This document shows, in pieces, positions 8,140-17,106 of a stretch of DNA of 64,000 nt. Origin of the DNA: Demequina sp. (GTDB lineage: Bacteria; Actinomycetota; Actinomycetes; Actinomycetales; Demequinaceae). The notes under the pieces are model-generated. The model was not told where the DNA came from. It worked only from the letters and a program-made list of their open reading frames with translations, and did no database searches. The stretch covers positions 496,001 through 560,000 of the forward strand of contig JANQAD010000001.1 of the NCBI GenBank assembly GCA_024707205.1, read 5' to 3'. The position numbers were made by a program, and so were the translations under genes. Position 1 is the first letter of the stretch; every line of letters begins with the position of its first letter.

Positions 8140-9443
8140 GAGCGCGTGCCAACCGAGTCAAGGAAGAGCGTGCGCTCCACGGGAGTGCCGCTCACCTCCA
8201 CGGCCCCGGCGCCGTCGCAGGCCTCGCCGAGGGCTCCGAGGCCCCGCGCCATGCGCTCCGGCGACTCCGCGTGGAAGGTCATGATGACGTCGCCCTTGCG
8301 GACCGGGTCGCCGAGCTGCTTCTTGAGCATGATCCCTGCACCGGCGACCACCGGGTCCTCCTTGCGCTCGCGGCCCGCGCCGAGGCGCCAGGCGGCGATT
8401 CCGAGGCCCAGGGCGTCGAGGCGGGTGACGTAGCCGTCGGCCTCTGCGCGGACCTCCTCCGTGATCGGCGAGAGCGGGAGCGGAGTGTCGGGGTCGCCGC
8501 CCTGCGCCTCGATCATGCGCCGCCACGAGTCCATCGCGCGGCCGTCCTTGAGGGCGTCCGCTGGGTCTACGTCCGTGCGCCCCACGCCGGCGAGCATCTC
8601 ACGGGCAAGGGCGAGGGTCAGCTCGACCACGTCCGCGGGGCCGCCCCCCGCGAGCACCTCGATGGACTCCGCGACCTCGTTCGAGTTGCCGATCGCGAGG
8701 CCAAGGGGCGTGGACATATCGGTGAGCAGCGCGGAGGTGGTGACCCCGGCGTCGGTCCCAAGGTCGACCATGGTGCGCGCGAGCTCGCGCGCCTGGTCAA
8801 GGTCCTTCATGAACGCCCCGGTGCCCACCTTGACGTCGAGGACGAGCACGCCCGTGCCCTCCGCGATCTTCTTGGACATGACCGACGCGGCGATCATGGG
8901 GATCGACTCCACGGTTCCGGTCACGTCCCTGAGCGCGTAGAGCTTTTTGTCCGCGGGCGCCAGCTGAGCTCCGGCCGCGCAGATCACGGCGCCCACGTCC
9001 CGCAGCTGCGCGTGCATCTCCTCGTTCGTGACGTCCGCTCGCCACCCGGTGAGCGACTCGAGCTTGTCGAGCGTGCCGCCCGTGTGGCCGAGCCCGCGCC
9101 CGCTGAGCTGCGGCACGGCAACGCCGAAGGAGGCGACGAGCGGGGCGAGCGGCAGCGTGATCTTGTCGCCGACGCCGCCCGTGGAGTGCTTGTCCGCGGT
9201 CGGCTTGCCCAGACCGGAGAAGTCCAGCCGCACGCCGGTGTTGATCATCGCCTGGGTCCAGCGTGCGATCTCACCGCGCGTCATTCCGCGCTGCAGGATG
9301 GCCATGGTGAGCGAGCTCATCTGCTCGTCGGCGACAACGCCCCTCGTATAGGCGTCAACCATCCAGTCGATCTGGGCGTCGGGAATCACGTGACCGTCGC
9401 GCTTGGTGACGATCACCTGCACTGCATCGAACGGCTCGCTCAT
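8136..9443 (-). CDS. deoA: thymidine phosphorylase
   Basis: 435 aa, normal length for the bacterial pyrimidine-nucleoside phosphorylase family, which converts thymidine or deoxyuridine plus phosphate to base and deoxyribose-1-phosphate. Family signature: SGRGLGHTGGTLDKLES; phosphate site: KHSTGGVGDK. The start MSEPFDAVQVI at 9443 is taken because its ATG overlaps the cdd stop (ATGA) and an SD-like GGAG lies upstream; the longer frame upstream is only the antisense of cdd. Its product is handed to the phosphosugar mutase and DeoC. Confidence 0.94.
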   Translation of the reverse strand: MSEPFDAVQVIVTKRDGHVIPDAQIDWMVDAYTRGVVADEQMSSLTMAILQRGMTRGEIARWTQAMINTGVRLDFSGLGKPTADKHSTGGVGDKITLPLAPLVASFGVAVPQLSGRGLGHTGGTLDKLESLTGWRADVTNEEMHAQLRDVGAVICAAGAQLAPADKKLYALRDVTGTVESIPMIAASVMSKKIAEGTGVLVLDVKVGTGAFMKDLDQARELARTMVDLGTDAGVTTSALLTDMSTPLGLAIGNSNEVAESIEVLAGGGPADVVELTLALAREMLAGVGRTDVDPADALKDGRAMDSWRRMIEAQGGDPDTPLPLSPITEEVRAEADGYVTRLDALGLGIAAWRLGAGRERKEDPVVAGAGIMLKKQLGDPVRKGDVIMTFHAESPERMARGLGALGEACDGAGAVEVSGTPVERTLFLDSVGTRS

Positions 9444-9838
9444 GACTCCTCCAGGTTGTCCGGACCAAATGCCCACGGAAGCATCGATGCCATGGTGACG
9501 GGGCCGTCGGGCCCATCGAGAAGCAGGTCGGGACCGCCGTGCTCGAAGAGCAGCTGGCGGCACCGCCCGCACGGTGCAAGAGGGGCGCCGTGCCCGTCGA
9601 CGCACGCGAACGCGATGAGGCGCTTGCCAAGCGCATCGGTGTGCAGCTTGGACACGAGCGCACACTCCGCGCACAGGGTGAGGCCAAAGCTCGCGTTCTC
9701 GACGTTGGCGCCCGTGACGATGGCTCCCGTGTCCGTGAGCGCGGCCACGCCCACGGGGAAGTGCGAATACGGAACGTACGCACGCTCGCTAGCGGCCCGC
9801 GCCTCGCGGCGCAGCGCCTCCCAGTCGATCTCAGTCAT
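9440..9838 (-). CDS. cdd: cytidine deaminase
   Basis: 132 aa, homotetrameric-type cytidine deaminase giving uridine. Zn-binding and catalytic motifs are present: CAECAL with the preceding NVENASFG substrate loop, and PCGRCRQLLFE. The ATG at 9838 overlaps the upstream permease stop by 4 bp, and its own stop overlaps deoA by 4 bp, so cdd is expressed as a link between importer and phosphorylase. Confidence 0.95.
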   Translation of the reverse strand: MTEIDWEALRREARAASERAYVPYSHFPVGVAALTDTGAIVTGANVENASFGLTLCAECALVSKLHTDALGKRLIAFACVDGHGAPLAPCGRCRQLLFEHGGPDLLLDGPDGPVTMASMLPWAFGPDNLEES

Positions 9839-11121
9839 TTCTTGTACGGGATGCCTTCGGAGGCCGGTGGCTTCGCGTGCCCGACGAAGCCCGCAACCGC
9901 GAGGATCGTGGCGAGGTACGGGAGCATCGCGAGGAACTGCGAAGGGATGCTCGATCCGATGATGCCAAGTTGATCCTTGAGCGAGTAGGCGAAGCCGAAC
10001 AGCAGCGCCGCCGACAGCGCGCCGGTGGGACGCCACCGGCCGAGGATCATGGCAGCCAGCGCGATATAGCCCGCGCCACTCGTCATCTCCTTGCCGAACG
10101 CGAGGCCCGACGCCACGGTGAAGAACGCGCCGCCGAGGCCGGCGATGGCGCTGCCGAGCATGGTGTTGCGCACCCGGGTGCGGTTGACCTTGATGCCGAC
10201 GGTGTCCGCGGCCTTGGGGTGCTCGCCGACAGCGCGGACGCGCAGGCCCCAGCGCGAGCGGAACAGCATGACCGCGAGGATCGCGACCGTCGCGTACATC
10301 AGGTAGACGAGAAGCGTCGCGTTGAACAGCGTGGGTCCGATCACCGGGATGTCGCCGAGGATCGGGATCTTGATCTTCGCGAGCGGCATGGGCTGGTTGA
10401 GCGCCGTGTTCTCGCGAAGCAGCGTGCCGAACAGGAAGTTGGTGATGCCGACCACGAGCACGTTGACGACCACACCGACCACGATCTGGTTGACCCAGTA
10501 CTTGACCGCGAACAGCGCCAGCAGGGCGCCTACAAGCGCGCCCGCGATGGGCGCCGCGATCAGGCCCACGTAAGGGTTGTGGACGGCAGACGCGACCACG
10601 GCCGCGGTGAAGGCTCCGGCGAGCAGCTGACCCTCGATGGCGATGTTGATGATTCCGGAGCGCTCACACACGAGGCCGGACAGCGCACCGAACACGAGCG
10701 GCACGGCGCGCACAACGGCAACCGTGAGCAGTCCAGTCACCGCGACGTTGGTGCCCTCTTTGCCGGCCCCGGCCCATGCGAGCAGCGCGAACATGACCGC
10801 GACGCCGTAAAGCACGGAGGCCCACCAGGGGAACTTCCTTGCCGTCTGCACGCACCAGAACGAGTAGCCGGCGAGCCCGAGCGCGACGATCGAGAGCAGG
10901 ATCGCGGTGATCTGCGAGGGAACCTCGAGCACGGGAATCTGGATGGCGTCGGCCTTGCTCGAGAAGGCGAACGAGGTGGAGACCCCGCTGGGAGCCCCCA
11001 AGCCGAAGAACACGAAGGAGAGCACGGCGATCACGCCGAGCGTGATGGGCAGGCCCCATTGCTTGGCCGCGCGGATGTCGGGCATGGGCACGGCCGGGGC
11101 CGATGTGGTCACGGCGGTCAT
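9835..11121 (-). CDS. nucleoside-type ABC transporter permease 1
   Basis: 428 aa, BPD_transp_2 (branched-chain/ribose-type) permease with about ten hydrophobic segments; the central GALSGLVCERSGIINIAIEG stretch is typical of permeases paired with BMP-family binding proteins. The ATG at 11121 (MTAVTTSAP) overlaps the second permease's stop as ATGA. It forms the channel for nucleoside uptake with the second permease. Substrate is inferred from the BMP protein and the co-transcribed cdd and deoA. Confidence 0.9.
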   Translation of the reverse strand: MTAVTTSAPAVPMPDIRAAKQWGLPITLGVIAVLSFVFFGLGAPSGVSTSFAFSSKADAIQIPVLEVPSQITAILLSIVALGLAGYSFWCVQTARKFPWWASVLYGVAVMFALLAWAGAGKEGTNVAVTGLLTVAVVRAVPLVFGALSGLVCERSGIINIAIEGQLLAGAFTAAVVASAVHNPYVGLIAAPIAGALVGALLALFAVKYWVNQIVVGVVVNVLVVGITNFLFGTLLRENTALNQPMPLAKIKIPILGDIPVIGPTLFNATLLVYLMYATVAILAVMLFRSRWGLRVRAVGEHPKAADTVGIKVNRTRVRNTMLGSAIAGLGGAFFTVASGLAFGKEMTSGAGYIALAAMILGRWRPTGALSAALLFGFAYSLKDQLGIIGSSIPSQFLAMLPYLATILAVAGFVGHAKPPASEGIPYKK

Positions 11122-12353
11122 GCCACAACCTCCTTGACCTTGCGGGGGGTGGGCAATCGGAACAGGAACCTCACGAGCGGCGGCGCCGCGATGAACAGCA
11201 CGATCAGCGACTGGATGACCAGCACGATGTCGATGGGGAGGTCCGCCTGCACCTGAAGCGTCGGCCCGGCCGCCTTCAGGCCCCCGAACAGCGTGGCCGC
11301 GAGCACGATGCCAACGGGTCTCGATGCTCCAAGGAGCGCCACCGTGATCGCGTCGAAGCCGATGGAGCCCGCGATGCCAATGGTCAGCGAGGGCTGAGTG
11401 CCGAGGATCTGGGCCGAGGCCGCGAGTCCAGACAGCGCACCGGAGACGGTCATGACCAGGATGATCACCAGCGGCACCTTCATGCCAGCGGTCTTGGCCG
11501 CACTGGCGTTGGCCCCGACCGCGCGGAATTGGAAGCCAAGGGTGGACCGCTCCATGAGCCACCACGCGAAGAAGGCCGCCACGAGCGCCAGAACGAAGCC
11601 CCAGTGCAGCTGGAACTGGCTGCCGAACAGCGTGGGGTACTGCGCGCTCTTGTCGAGCACGGGCGACTGGGGGTTGTTGCTGCCAGGACGCTGGAACGCC
11701 TCAAGCGTCAGGAGCCAGCTCAACAGGTACAGCGCCACGTAGTTGAGCATGATCGTGGAGATGACCTCGTGAGCGCCCGTCTTGGCCTTCAGCCAGCCGG
11801 GGATGAAGCCCCAGCCTGCGCCACCGAGGGCACAGCCGACGATCGCGAGAATCAGGTGCAGCGGGAAGGGCAGGTGCCACATGAAGCCGACCATGGCGCC
11901 GACGGTGGCGCCGATCATGATCTGGCCCTGAGCGCCGATGTTGAACATGCCGGCGCGGAATCCGATGCCGATTCCGAGACCCGCGAAGATCAGCGGCGTG
12001 GCGCTCGTGAGCGTCTGCATGAACGGCGCGATCTTCTGCGAGAAGGTGTCCCCGCCGCCGTTGTAGACGGCGCCCTGCCAGATGGCGCTGTAGGCGGACC
12101 CGAGAGCGTCGGCCGCGGCCTGGAACGTGTCAGCGGGCCGTGAGAAGAAATACTGGAGCGCCGTGCGGAACTCGGGGTCCGCGAAGAGGATCAGGATGCC
12201 GCTGAGGACGAGCGAGGCGACGACCGCGAGGATGATCACCACGGCGGTGCTCTCGGCGATCTCCCGCAGGAGCGAGCGGGAGTCGCCCTGGGCCTTGGCC
12301 GCGGGCTCTGACGGGGCCGGCTGCTCCGGCGCCGGGGCTTGGTCGACGGTCAC
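11118..12353 (-). CDS. nucleoside-type ABC transporter permease 2
   Basis: 411 aa, second permease of the same BPD_transp_2 family. It has a charged, proline-rich cytoplasmic N-terminus of about 35 residues, then multiple membrane segments, including the motif region GIGFRAGMFNIGAQGQ characteristic of this family. The GTG at 12353 overlaps the ATPase stop (GTGA) and the 3' end overlaps permease 1 by 4 bp. Two different permeases, one double ATPase and one BMP lipoprotein are the standard composition of nucleoside importers. Confidence 0.9.
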   Translation of the reverse strand: MTVDQAPAPEQPAPSEPAAKAQGDSRSLLREIAESTAVVIILAVVASLVLSGILILFADPEFRTALQYFFSRPADTFQAAADALGSAYSAIWQGAVYNGGGDTFSQKIAPFMQTLTSATPLIFAGLGIGIGFRAGMFNIGAQGQIMIGATVGAMVGFMWHLPFPLHLILAIVGCALGGAGWGFIPGWLKAKTGAHEVISTIMLNYVALYLLSWLLTLEAFQRPGSNNPQSPVLDKSAQYPTLFGSQFQLHWGFVLALVAAFFAWWLMERSTLGFQFRAVGANASAAKTAGMKVPLVIILVMTVSGALSGLAASAQILGTQPSLTIGIAGSIGFDAITVALLGASRPVGIVLAATLFGGLKAAGPTLQVQADLPIDIVLVIQSLIVLFIAAPPLVRFLFRLPTPRKVKEVVA

Positions 12354-13867
12354 GCCGCATCCTCCTCAGTGTGGGCGCCGGCCATCATGAGGCCGAGCGT
12401 GTCACGGCTCGTGTTCGGGGGCACCACGCCAACGATCTGACCGTGATACATCACGGCGATGCGGTCGGCGAGCGCTACGACCTCGTCAAGTTCCGCGCTG
12501 ACGATGAGAACTGCCGCGCCAGAATCCCGCTCCTCGATGATGCGCTTATGGACGAACTCGATCGACCCCACGTCCAGACCGCGGGTCGGGTTCGATGCGA
12601 TGAGCAGCTTGAGCGGCCGCGACAGCTCGCGCGCAAGGACCACCTTCTGCTGGTTGCCGCCGGAGAGTGAGCCTGCGGTCAGGTAGACGGAGGTGGTGCG
12701 GATGTCGAACTGCTCAACGGCCTTCTTCGCGGCCTCGTCGATCACCCCTGGCTTGAGCGCGCCCGCCTTCGAATACGGAGGCTTGTCGTAGACGTCGAGG
12801 ATGAGATTGTTCGCGATGGTGAACGCGGAGACGAGGCCATCCTCGTTGCGGTCCTCGGGGACGAACCCGATCCCGGATTCGAGCACTTGCTTGATCTTCA
12901 GGCCGGTGATGGTCTTCCCCGCGAGCGTGGCCGTGCCGGCGACGGGCGTGATCCCGCCGAGCAGCGCCTCGGTGAGTTCCGTCTGGCCATTGCCTTGGAC
13001 GCCGGCAATCGCGAGGATCTCCCCCGCCCTCACGTCGAACGATACGTTGTTCAGCTGGACGACGCCAAGGTCGTCGATCACGGACATGCCCTCGACCTCG
13101 AGCACGACCTCGCCTGGCGTCGCCACGCCCTTGTCGACCGTCATCGTGACCGCGCGGCCAACCATCTTGGAGGCAAGCTCCTCGCGCGAGGCCGTTGGCA
13201 GGGCCGTTCCGACCACCTTGCCGCGGCGGATGACCGTGATGGTGTCGGCGATCGCCTGCACCTCGCGCAACTTGTGGGTGATGAGCACGACCGCGGTGCC
13301 AGAGTCGCGCAGCTGGCGGACGATCTCGAGGAGCTCGTCCGTCTCCTGCGGGGTCAGCACCGCCGTCGGCTCGTCGAGAATCAGCACCTCGGCGCGCTGC
13401 GAGAGCGCTTTGATGATCTCCACGCGCTGTTGCACGCCCACAGGGAGATCCTCGATCACCGCGTCGGGATCCACGTTGAACCCGAAGCGCGCGGAGATTT
13501 CGCGGACCTTGTCCCGCGCCGCGTTGATGTCCAGCAGGCGGAACGGACCCCTTACCTGCTCGTGGCCGAGCATGACATTCTCGGCGACCGTGAAGGGGTG
13601 AACCAGCATGAAGTGCTGGTGAACCATCGCGATGCCGGCTGCCATCGCGTCTCCGGGTCCCACGAAGCTGACGGGCTTGTCATCGATCAGGATCTCGCCG
13701 CCGTCTGGATCGTAGAGTCCGAACAGCACATTCATGAGAGTTGACTTGCCCGCGCCGTTCTCACCCAACAGTGCGTGGACCGTTCCTGGCTCGATGACCA
13801 AGTCGATCGCGTCGTTGGCCGTGAAATCTCCAAAACGCTTGGTAATCCCCCTGAGTTCGAGTTTCAC
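12350..13867 (-). CDS. nucleoside-type ABC transporter, double ATP-binding protein
   Basis: 505 aa with two ABC domains in one chain. Domain 1: Walker A GENGAGKST, signature LPVGVQQRVEI, Walker B ILDEPTAVLTP. Domain 2: a degenerate P-loop GVQGNGQTEL without the GK(S/T) lysine, signature LSGGNQQKVVLAREL and ASNPTRGLDVG. A weakened second P-loop is usual in ribose/nucleoside-type ATPases. The GTG at 13867 has AAGGAG five bases before it. It energises the two permeases. 112 bp containing a strong hairpin separate it from the BMP gene. Confidence 0.92.
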   Translation of the reverse strand: MKLELRGITKRFGDFTANDAIDLVIEPGTVHALLGENGAGKSTLMNVLFGLYDPDGGEILIDDKPVSFVGPGDAMAAGIAMVHQHFMLVHPFTVAENVMLGHEQVRGPFRLLDINAARDKVREISARFGFNVDPDAVIEDLPVGVQQRVEIIKALSQRAEVLILDEPTAVLTPQETDELLEIVRQLRDSGTAVVLITHKLREVQAIADTITVIRRGKVVGTALPTASREELASKMVGRAVTMTVDKGVATPGEVVLEVEGMSVIDDLGVVQLNNVSFDVRAGEILAIAGVQGNGQTELTEALLGGITPVAGTATLAGKTITGLKIKQVLESGIGFVPEDRNEDGLVSAFTIANNLILDVYDKPPYSKAGALKPGVIDEAAKKAVEQFDIRTTSVYLTAGSLSGGNQQKVVLARELSRPLKLLIASNPTRGLDVGSIEFVHKRIIEERDSGAAVLIVSAELDEVVALADRIAVMYHGQIVGVVPPNTSRDTLGLMMAGAHTEEDAA

Positions 13868-13910
13868 GCCTGCTCCTTTGCTACGCCAACTGAACGTTCC
13901 CATCCAAGCA

Positions 13911-13947
13911 CGAGGGGCGCGCCACGTCCACGCAGCGCGCGCCCTCG
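13911..13947 (-). terminator. strong hairpin between the binding-protein gene and the ATPase gene
   Basis: CGAGGGGCGCGC and GCGCGCGCCCTCG can pair around a loop of about a dozen bases. It lies just after the BMP stop within the operon, where partial termination or 3'-end protection would make the binding protein more abundant than the membrane components. There is no clear U tract. Confidence 0.5.
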
Positions 13948-13979
13948 ATTCTTGGGTCAGGGCGACCCTTCTCGCTTGG

Positions 13980-15041
13980 CTAGGAGACCTTGACGGAAAT
14001 CGATCCGTCGATGATGCCCGCCTTGAGCTCGTCGATCTTCGACAGGACATCAGCGGGAACCACGGAGGCCGTGGTGCCGAGGCCAACGCCACCGTTCTCG
14101 AGCGTGCCAACGTAGTTCTCGTTGGTGAAGCCCGCACCGGTGGCGGCCTCGCTCACGACGTCGTACACGGCCGGTCCCATGAGCTTCATGACCGAGGTGA
14201 GGATGATGTCCGAGTAGTCGGTGGTCTGCGTCCAGTCGGAGTCAACACCGATGATCCAGGTGTTGCCTGCGGCCTTTGCGGCAGCAGCCGCACCGAGTCC
14301 AACGGGGCCGGCGACGGGCATGATGATGTCCGCGCCCTGGTCGATGAAGCCCTGGGCGAGGTTCTGGCCCTTGGTCTGGTCATCGAAGTCGTCCGTGAAC
14401 GAGCCGTCCTTGCCGTCCCAGCCAAGAACCTTGACCGACGTGCCGTTCTCGCTGTTGAAGTAGTTCACACCAGCAAGGAATCCGTCCATGAAGATCGTGA
14501 CGGTGGGGATGTTCATGCCACCGAACGTCGCGACGGTGCCGGTCTGCGTGGAGCCTGCAGCGGCGTAGCCCGCGAGGAACGCGGCCTGGTCGGTCTCGAA
14601 GGTGAGGCCCTTGACGTTGGAGATCGGCGGGTCGAACGCGAAGTCGATGATCGCGAAGTTCGTGTTCGGGTTCGCCTCTGCGGCCGCCTTGGTGGCGTCG
14701 CCGAGCAGGAATCCGACCGTGATGATCAGGTCGCAGTTCGCGGACACCATCGCGTTGATGTTGGTGGCGTAGTCCGCCTCATCCGTGGACTCCGCCGTCG
14801 CAGACTGGAGGCCGAGGTCGTTGACCACGGACTGCAGCCCCTCGTAACCGGCCTGGTTGAACGACTTGTCGTCGAAGCCACCGGCGTCCGAGACCATGCA
14901 GGCCTTGTAGTCGATGGGCTCGGCCGTGCTGGTGGGGGCCGGGCTGTTCGTCGCCGTGGTCTCCTCGGGCGCACTGGAGCACGCCGCGAGCGCGAGCGCC
15001 GCGACTGCCCCGAGGGCGCCGAAGCGAATCGTGTTCTTCAT
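13980..15041 (-). CDS. BMP-family nucleoside-binding lipoprotein
   Basis: 353 aa. Type II signal peptide with lipobox LAAC (ALALAACSS), a Thr/Pro-rich linker, then the periplasmic-binding fold of the BmpA/Med family: DAGGFDDKSFNQAGYEG, NTNFAIIDFAF, FLAGYAAA, GGMNIPTVTIFMDGF. BMP proteins with this operon context bind purine and pyrimidine nucleosides. The ATG at 15041 follows GAGG at good spacing; an upstream GTG at 15056 would place that SD inside the coding region. It leads the seven-gene uptake and catabolism operon. Confidence 0.92.
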   Translation of the reverse strand: MKNTIRFGALGAVAALALAACSSAPEETTATNSPAPTSTAEPIDYKACMVSDAGGFDDKSFNQAGYEGLQSVVNDLGLQSATAESTDEADYATNINAMVSANCDLIITVGFLLGDATKAAAEANPNTNFAIIDFAFDPPISNVKGLTFETDQAAFLAGYAAAGSTQTGTVATFGGMNIPTVTIFMDGFLAGVNYFNSENGTSVKVLGWDGKDGSFTDDFDDQTKGQNLAQGFIDQGADIIMPVAGPVGLGAAAAAKAAGNTWIIGVDSDWTQTTDYSDIILTSVMKLMGPAVYDVVSEAATGAGFTNENYVGTLENGGVGLGTTASVVPADVLSKIDELKAGIIDGSISVKVS

Positions 15042-15063
15042 GAGTGATGTCCTCACTGATAGG

Positions 15064-15098
15064 GCCCGTTGTAACGGGCAGTGGGTAGTTCCACTCTA
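15064..15098 (-). promoter_or_regulatory. promoter and candidate operator of the nucleoside operon
   Basis: A -10-like TAGAGT (15098-15093) lies about 50 bp before the BMP start. Between them GCCCGTTGTAACGGGC (15064-15079) is a perfect 7-bp inverted repeat with a 2-base centre, well placed for a repressor or for a leader hairpin. No regulator gene is adjacent, so its ligand is unknown. Confidence 0.4.
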
Positions 15099-15142
15099 GC
15101 GAGGCTTTGTTGCACGTTCTCGCCGGAGATGTTGCGAAACGG

Positions 15143-16225
15143 CTACGAAATGGTGCCCGACGCTGTGGTACCGGCGTCCTTGACCAGTTGGCTCGCCGAT
15201 TTGCTCACCACGAGAATCGCGTCCTCCGTCTGGACCACGACAACATCGCTCAACCCGACCACCGCGAGGGTGCGCTCAGCACCTATCGACACCACGCCGT
15301 CGGACCCAACGGCGCGAACCTCGCCTTCGCCCGCGATGCGCACCACGCCGTCTGCGTCAGGGGTGGCGAGCTCGGCCAGGGAGGCGAAGTCGCCGATGTC
15401 GTGCCAGTCGAACGTGGACGGCACCACCGCGACTCCGCCCTGGGCGGCGATTGGCTCCGCGATCGCGTGATCGATCGAGATGCGCTCGAGCTGCGGCCAT
15501 TCGCGCGCGAGCACCTCGGGACCCTCCGCGGTGTCCCAGGCACGCGCAATTCGGCGAATCCCCGCCTCGAGCTCAGGGTGCAGGGCCGCGAGATGATTGA
15601 GCAGCACGTCGGTGCGGACCACGAACATGCCCGCGTTCCACACGTAGCCACCGTGAGCGACCATGGCGCGCGCGGTGTGGACGTCCGGCTTCTCGGCGAA
15701 CTTGTTGACGCGCGATACGCCAGGCGAATGGGGCACGCCCACCTCGATGTAGCCGAACGCCGTGGACGGGGCGGTGGGCTCGATGCCGATGGTCACCAGG
15801 AAGCCTTCGCGGGCGGGGCCGACGGCCGTACGCACCGCGGCGCGGAACGCGACGTCGTCGCGAATCACGTGGTCCGCGGCGAACGAGCCGATGATGCGCG
15901 GGCCGTGCCGCTGCTCCACCACCGCGGCCGCGAGCGCGATAGCCGCCATCGAGTCCCGCGGGCTTGGCTCTGCCAGGAGGTTCTCGCGGGCCAGGGTTGG
16001 CGCCTGGGCGAGCACGGCGTCGGCGTGCAACGCACCCGTGACCACCACCACCTCCGGGGTGAGGGGTGCAAGCCGCGCGAGCGTGTCCTGGAGCAGGCTG
16101 CTCCCTGTCCCAAGGAGGTCAAGCAGGAACTTGGGGCGATCGGGGCGCGACAGGGGCCACAGGCGAGAGCCGATGCCCCCTGCCGGGACGACGGCGACGA
16201 AGTCTGCGAGCGGCGTTTCGGTCAT
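15143..16225 (-). CDS. manC: mannose-1-phosphate guanylyltransferase
   Basis: 360 aa nucleotidyltransferase making GDP-mannose from mannose-1-phosphate and GTP. Motifs: AVVPAGGIGSRLWPLSRPD.PKF (nucleotide loop), AADHVIRD, GIEPTAPSTAFGYIEVG, NKFAEKPD, WNAGMFVVR and DWHDIGDF. There is no C-terminal isomerase domain, as usual for actinobacteria. The ATG at 16225 is preceded by TAATCT and 7 bases, so it is probably leaderless. It is divergent from sdhC. The last codons contain one copy of the dispersed 11-mer (15155-15165). Confidence 0.9.
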   Translation of the reverse strand: MTETPLADFVAVVPAGGIGSRLWPLSRPDRPKFLLDLLGTGSSLLQDTLARLAPLTPEVVVVTGALHADAVLAQAPTLARENLLAEPSPRDSMAAIALAAAVVEQRHGPRIIGSFAADHVIRDDVAFRAAVRTAVGPAREGFLVTIGIEPTAPSTAFGYIEVGVPHSPGVSRVNKFAEKPDVHTARAMVAHGGYVWNAGMFVVRTDVLLNHLAALHPELEAGIRRIARAWDTAEGPEVLAREWPQLERISIDHAIAEPIAAQGGVAVVPSTFDWHDIGDFASLAELATPDADGVVRIAGEGEVRAVGSDGVVSIGAERTLAVVGLSDVVVVQTEDAILVVSKSASQLVKDAGTTASGTIS

Positions 16226-16232
16226 GGCGACC

Positions 16233-16242
16233 AGATTATGAT
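16233..16242. promoter_or_regulatory. interlocked -10 elements for manC and sdhCDAB
   Basis: TAATCT on the minus strand (16238-16233) serves manC as a leaderless start. TATGAT on the plus strand (16237-16242) is a good -10 for the sdh operon, with a leader of about 28 nt ending in AGGGAG before the sdhC GTG. The two elements overlap, so the promoters probably compete. Confidence 0.45.
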
Positions 16243-16277
16243 GCTTAGCGAGGGGAACGAGCCTGTAGGGAGACAAA

Positions 16278-16652
16278 GTGCCGTCGATGCCGACGCTCTA
16301 TCGTGGCCGCGAGGGCATGTGGATGTGGGTGGTGCATCGCACCACAGGGGTCGCGATCTTCTTCTTCCTGCTCATTCACATCCTCGACACCTCGCTCGTG
16401 CGCATCTCGCCGGTGGACTACAACGACGTGATCGGCTCGTACCACACGCCGCTGTACGGGATCGTGGAGGCCGGGCTCGTAGCCGCGATCATCCTGCACG
16501 CCTTCAACGGCGTGCGCATCATCCTCGTTGACCGCTGGACGTGGGCGCTGCGTCACCAGCGCATGCTGTCGTGGATCGTGTGGGGCATCTTCATCGTCTT
16601 GATGGCCGGGTTCCTGCCGCGCCACCTCATGTCCGTGTTTGGGGGTGAGTGA
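16278..16652 (+). CDS. sdhC: succinate dehydrogenase cytochrome b556 subunit
   Basis: 124 aa membrane anchor with three transmembrane helices. RTTGVAIFFFLLIHILD carries the conserved heme-side histidine; LHAFNGVRIILVD is the family's second helix end. The GTG at 16278 is used because AGGGAGACAAA precedes it. It anchors SdhAB in the membrane, passing electrons from succinate to menaquinone. Its stop overlaps the sdhD ATG (TGATG). Confidence 0.92.
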   Translation: MPSMPTLYRGREGMWMWVVHRTTGVAIFFFLLIHILDTSLVRISPVDYNDVIGSYHTPLYGIVEAGLVAAIILHAFNGVRIILVDRWTWALRHQRMLSWIVWGIFIVLMAGFLPRHLMSVFGGE

Positions 16653-17095
16653 TGGCCTCCGTGGCACCAGAGCTGACGCCGATCCCGTCGCGACGCACCA
16701 TTGGCAACGTGCAACGCTGGGCGTGGATGTTCCAGCGCATCTCCGGGCTGATTCTCATCGTGCTGATCTTCACGCACCTCATCTTCAACCTGGTGCTCGG
16801 TGACGGCGTGAGCCAGATCGACTTCGGCTTCGTCGCGGGCAAGTGGGCGGCGCCCCTGTGGCGGTGGTGGGACTTCGCCCTGCTGGTCCTCGCGCTCGCC
16901 CACGGGTACAACGGCATGCGGATGATCGTCGACGACTACGCGCACGGACGCGTCTGGCCCAAGGTGCTGCACTGGTCGCTTCGCCTCTCGGTGCTCGCGC
17001 TCGTGATCCTGGGCACCCTCGTGATCTTCACCTTTGACCCGTGCCCCGCCGGCGTGGATCCGTCCCTCATTCCCAGCTTCTGCGCCGACCTGTAA
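16652..17095 (+). CDS. sdhD: succinate dehydrogenase membrane anchor subunit
   Basis: 147 aa with three hydrophobic segments; [20 protein letters not shown] and [15 protein letters not shown] hold the histidines expected for heme and quinone sites. The ATG at 16652 overlaps the sdhC stop; a GTG one codon upstream is possible. The 3' end is followed by an AAGGAA ribosome site for sdhA. Order sdhC-sdhD-sdhA-sdhB is that of M. tuberculosis, where the operon also neighbours cdd-deoA-add. Confidence 0.9.
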   Translation: MASVAPELTPIPSRRTIGNVQRWAWMFQRISGLILIVLIFTHLIFNLVLGDGVSQIDFGFVAGKWAAPLWRWWDFALLVLALAHGYNGMRMIVDDYAHGRVWPKVLHWSLRLSVLALVILGTLVIFTFDPCPAGVDPSLIPSFCADL

Positions 17096-17106
17096 GGAAC
17101 CTCTCC

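Noticed and set aside
8271-9962. 563-codon plus-strand frame over deoA and cdd
   Set aside because: Shadow of two clearly identified minus-strand genes.
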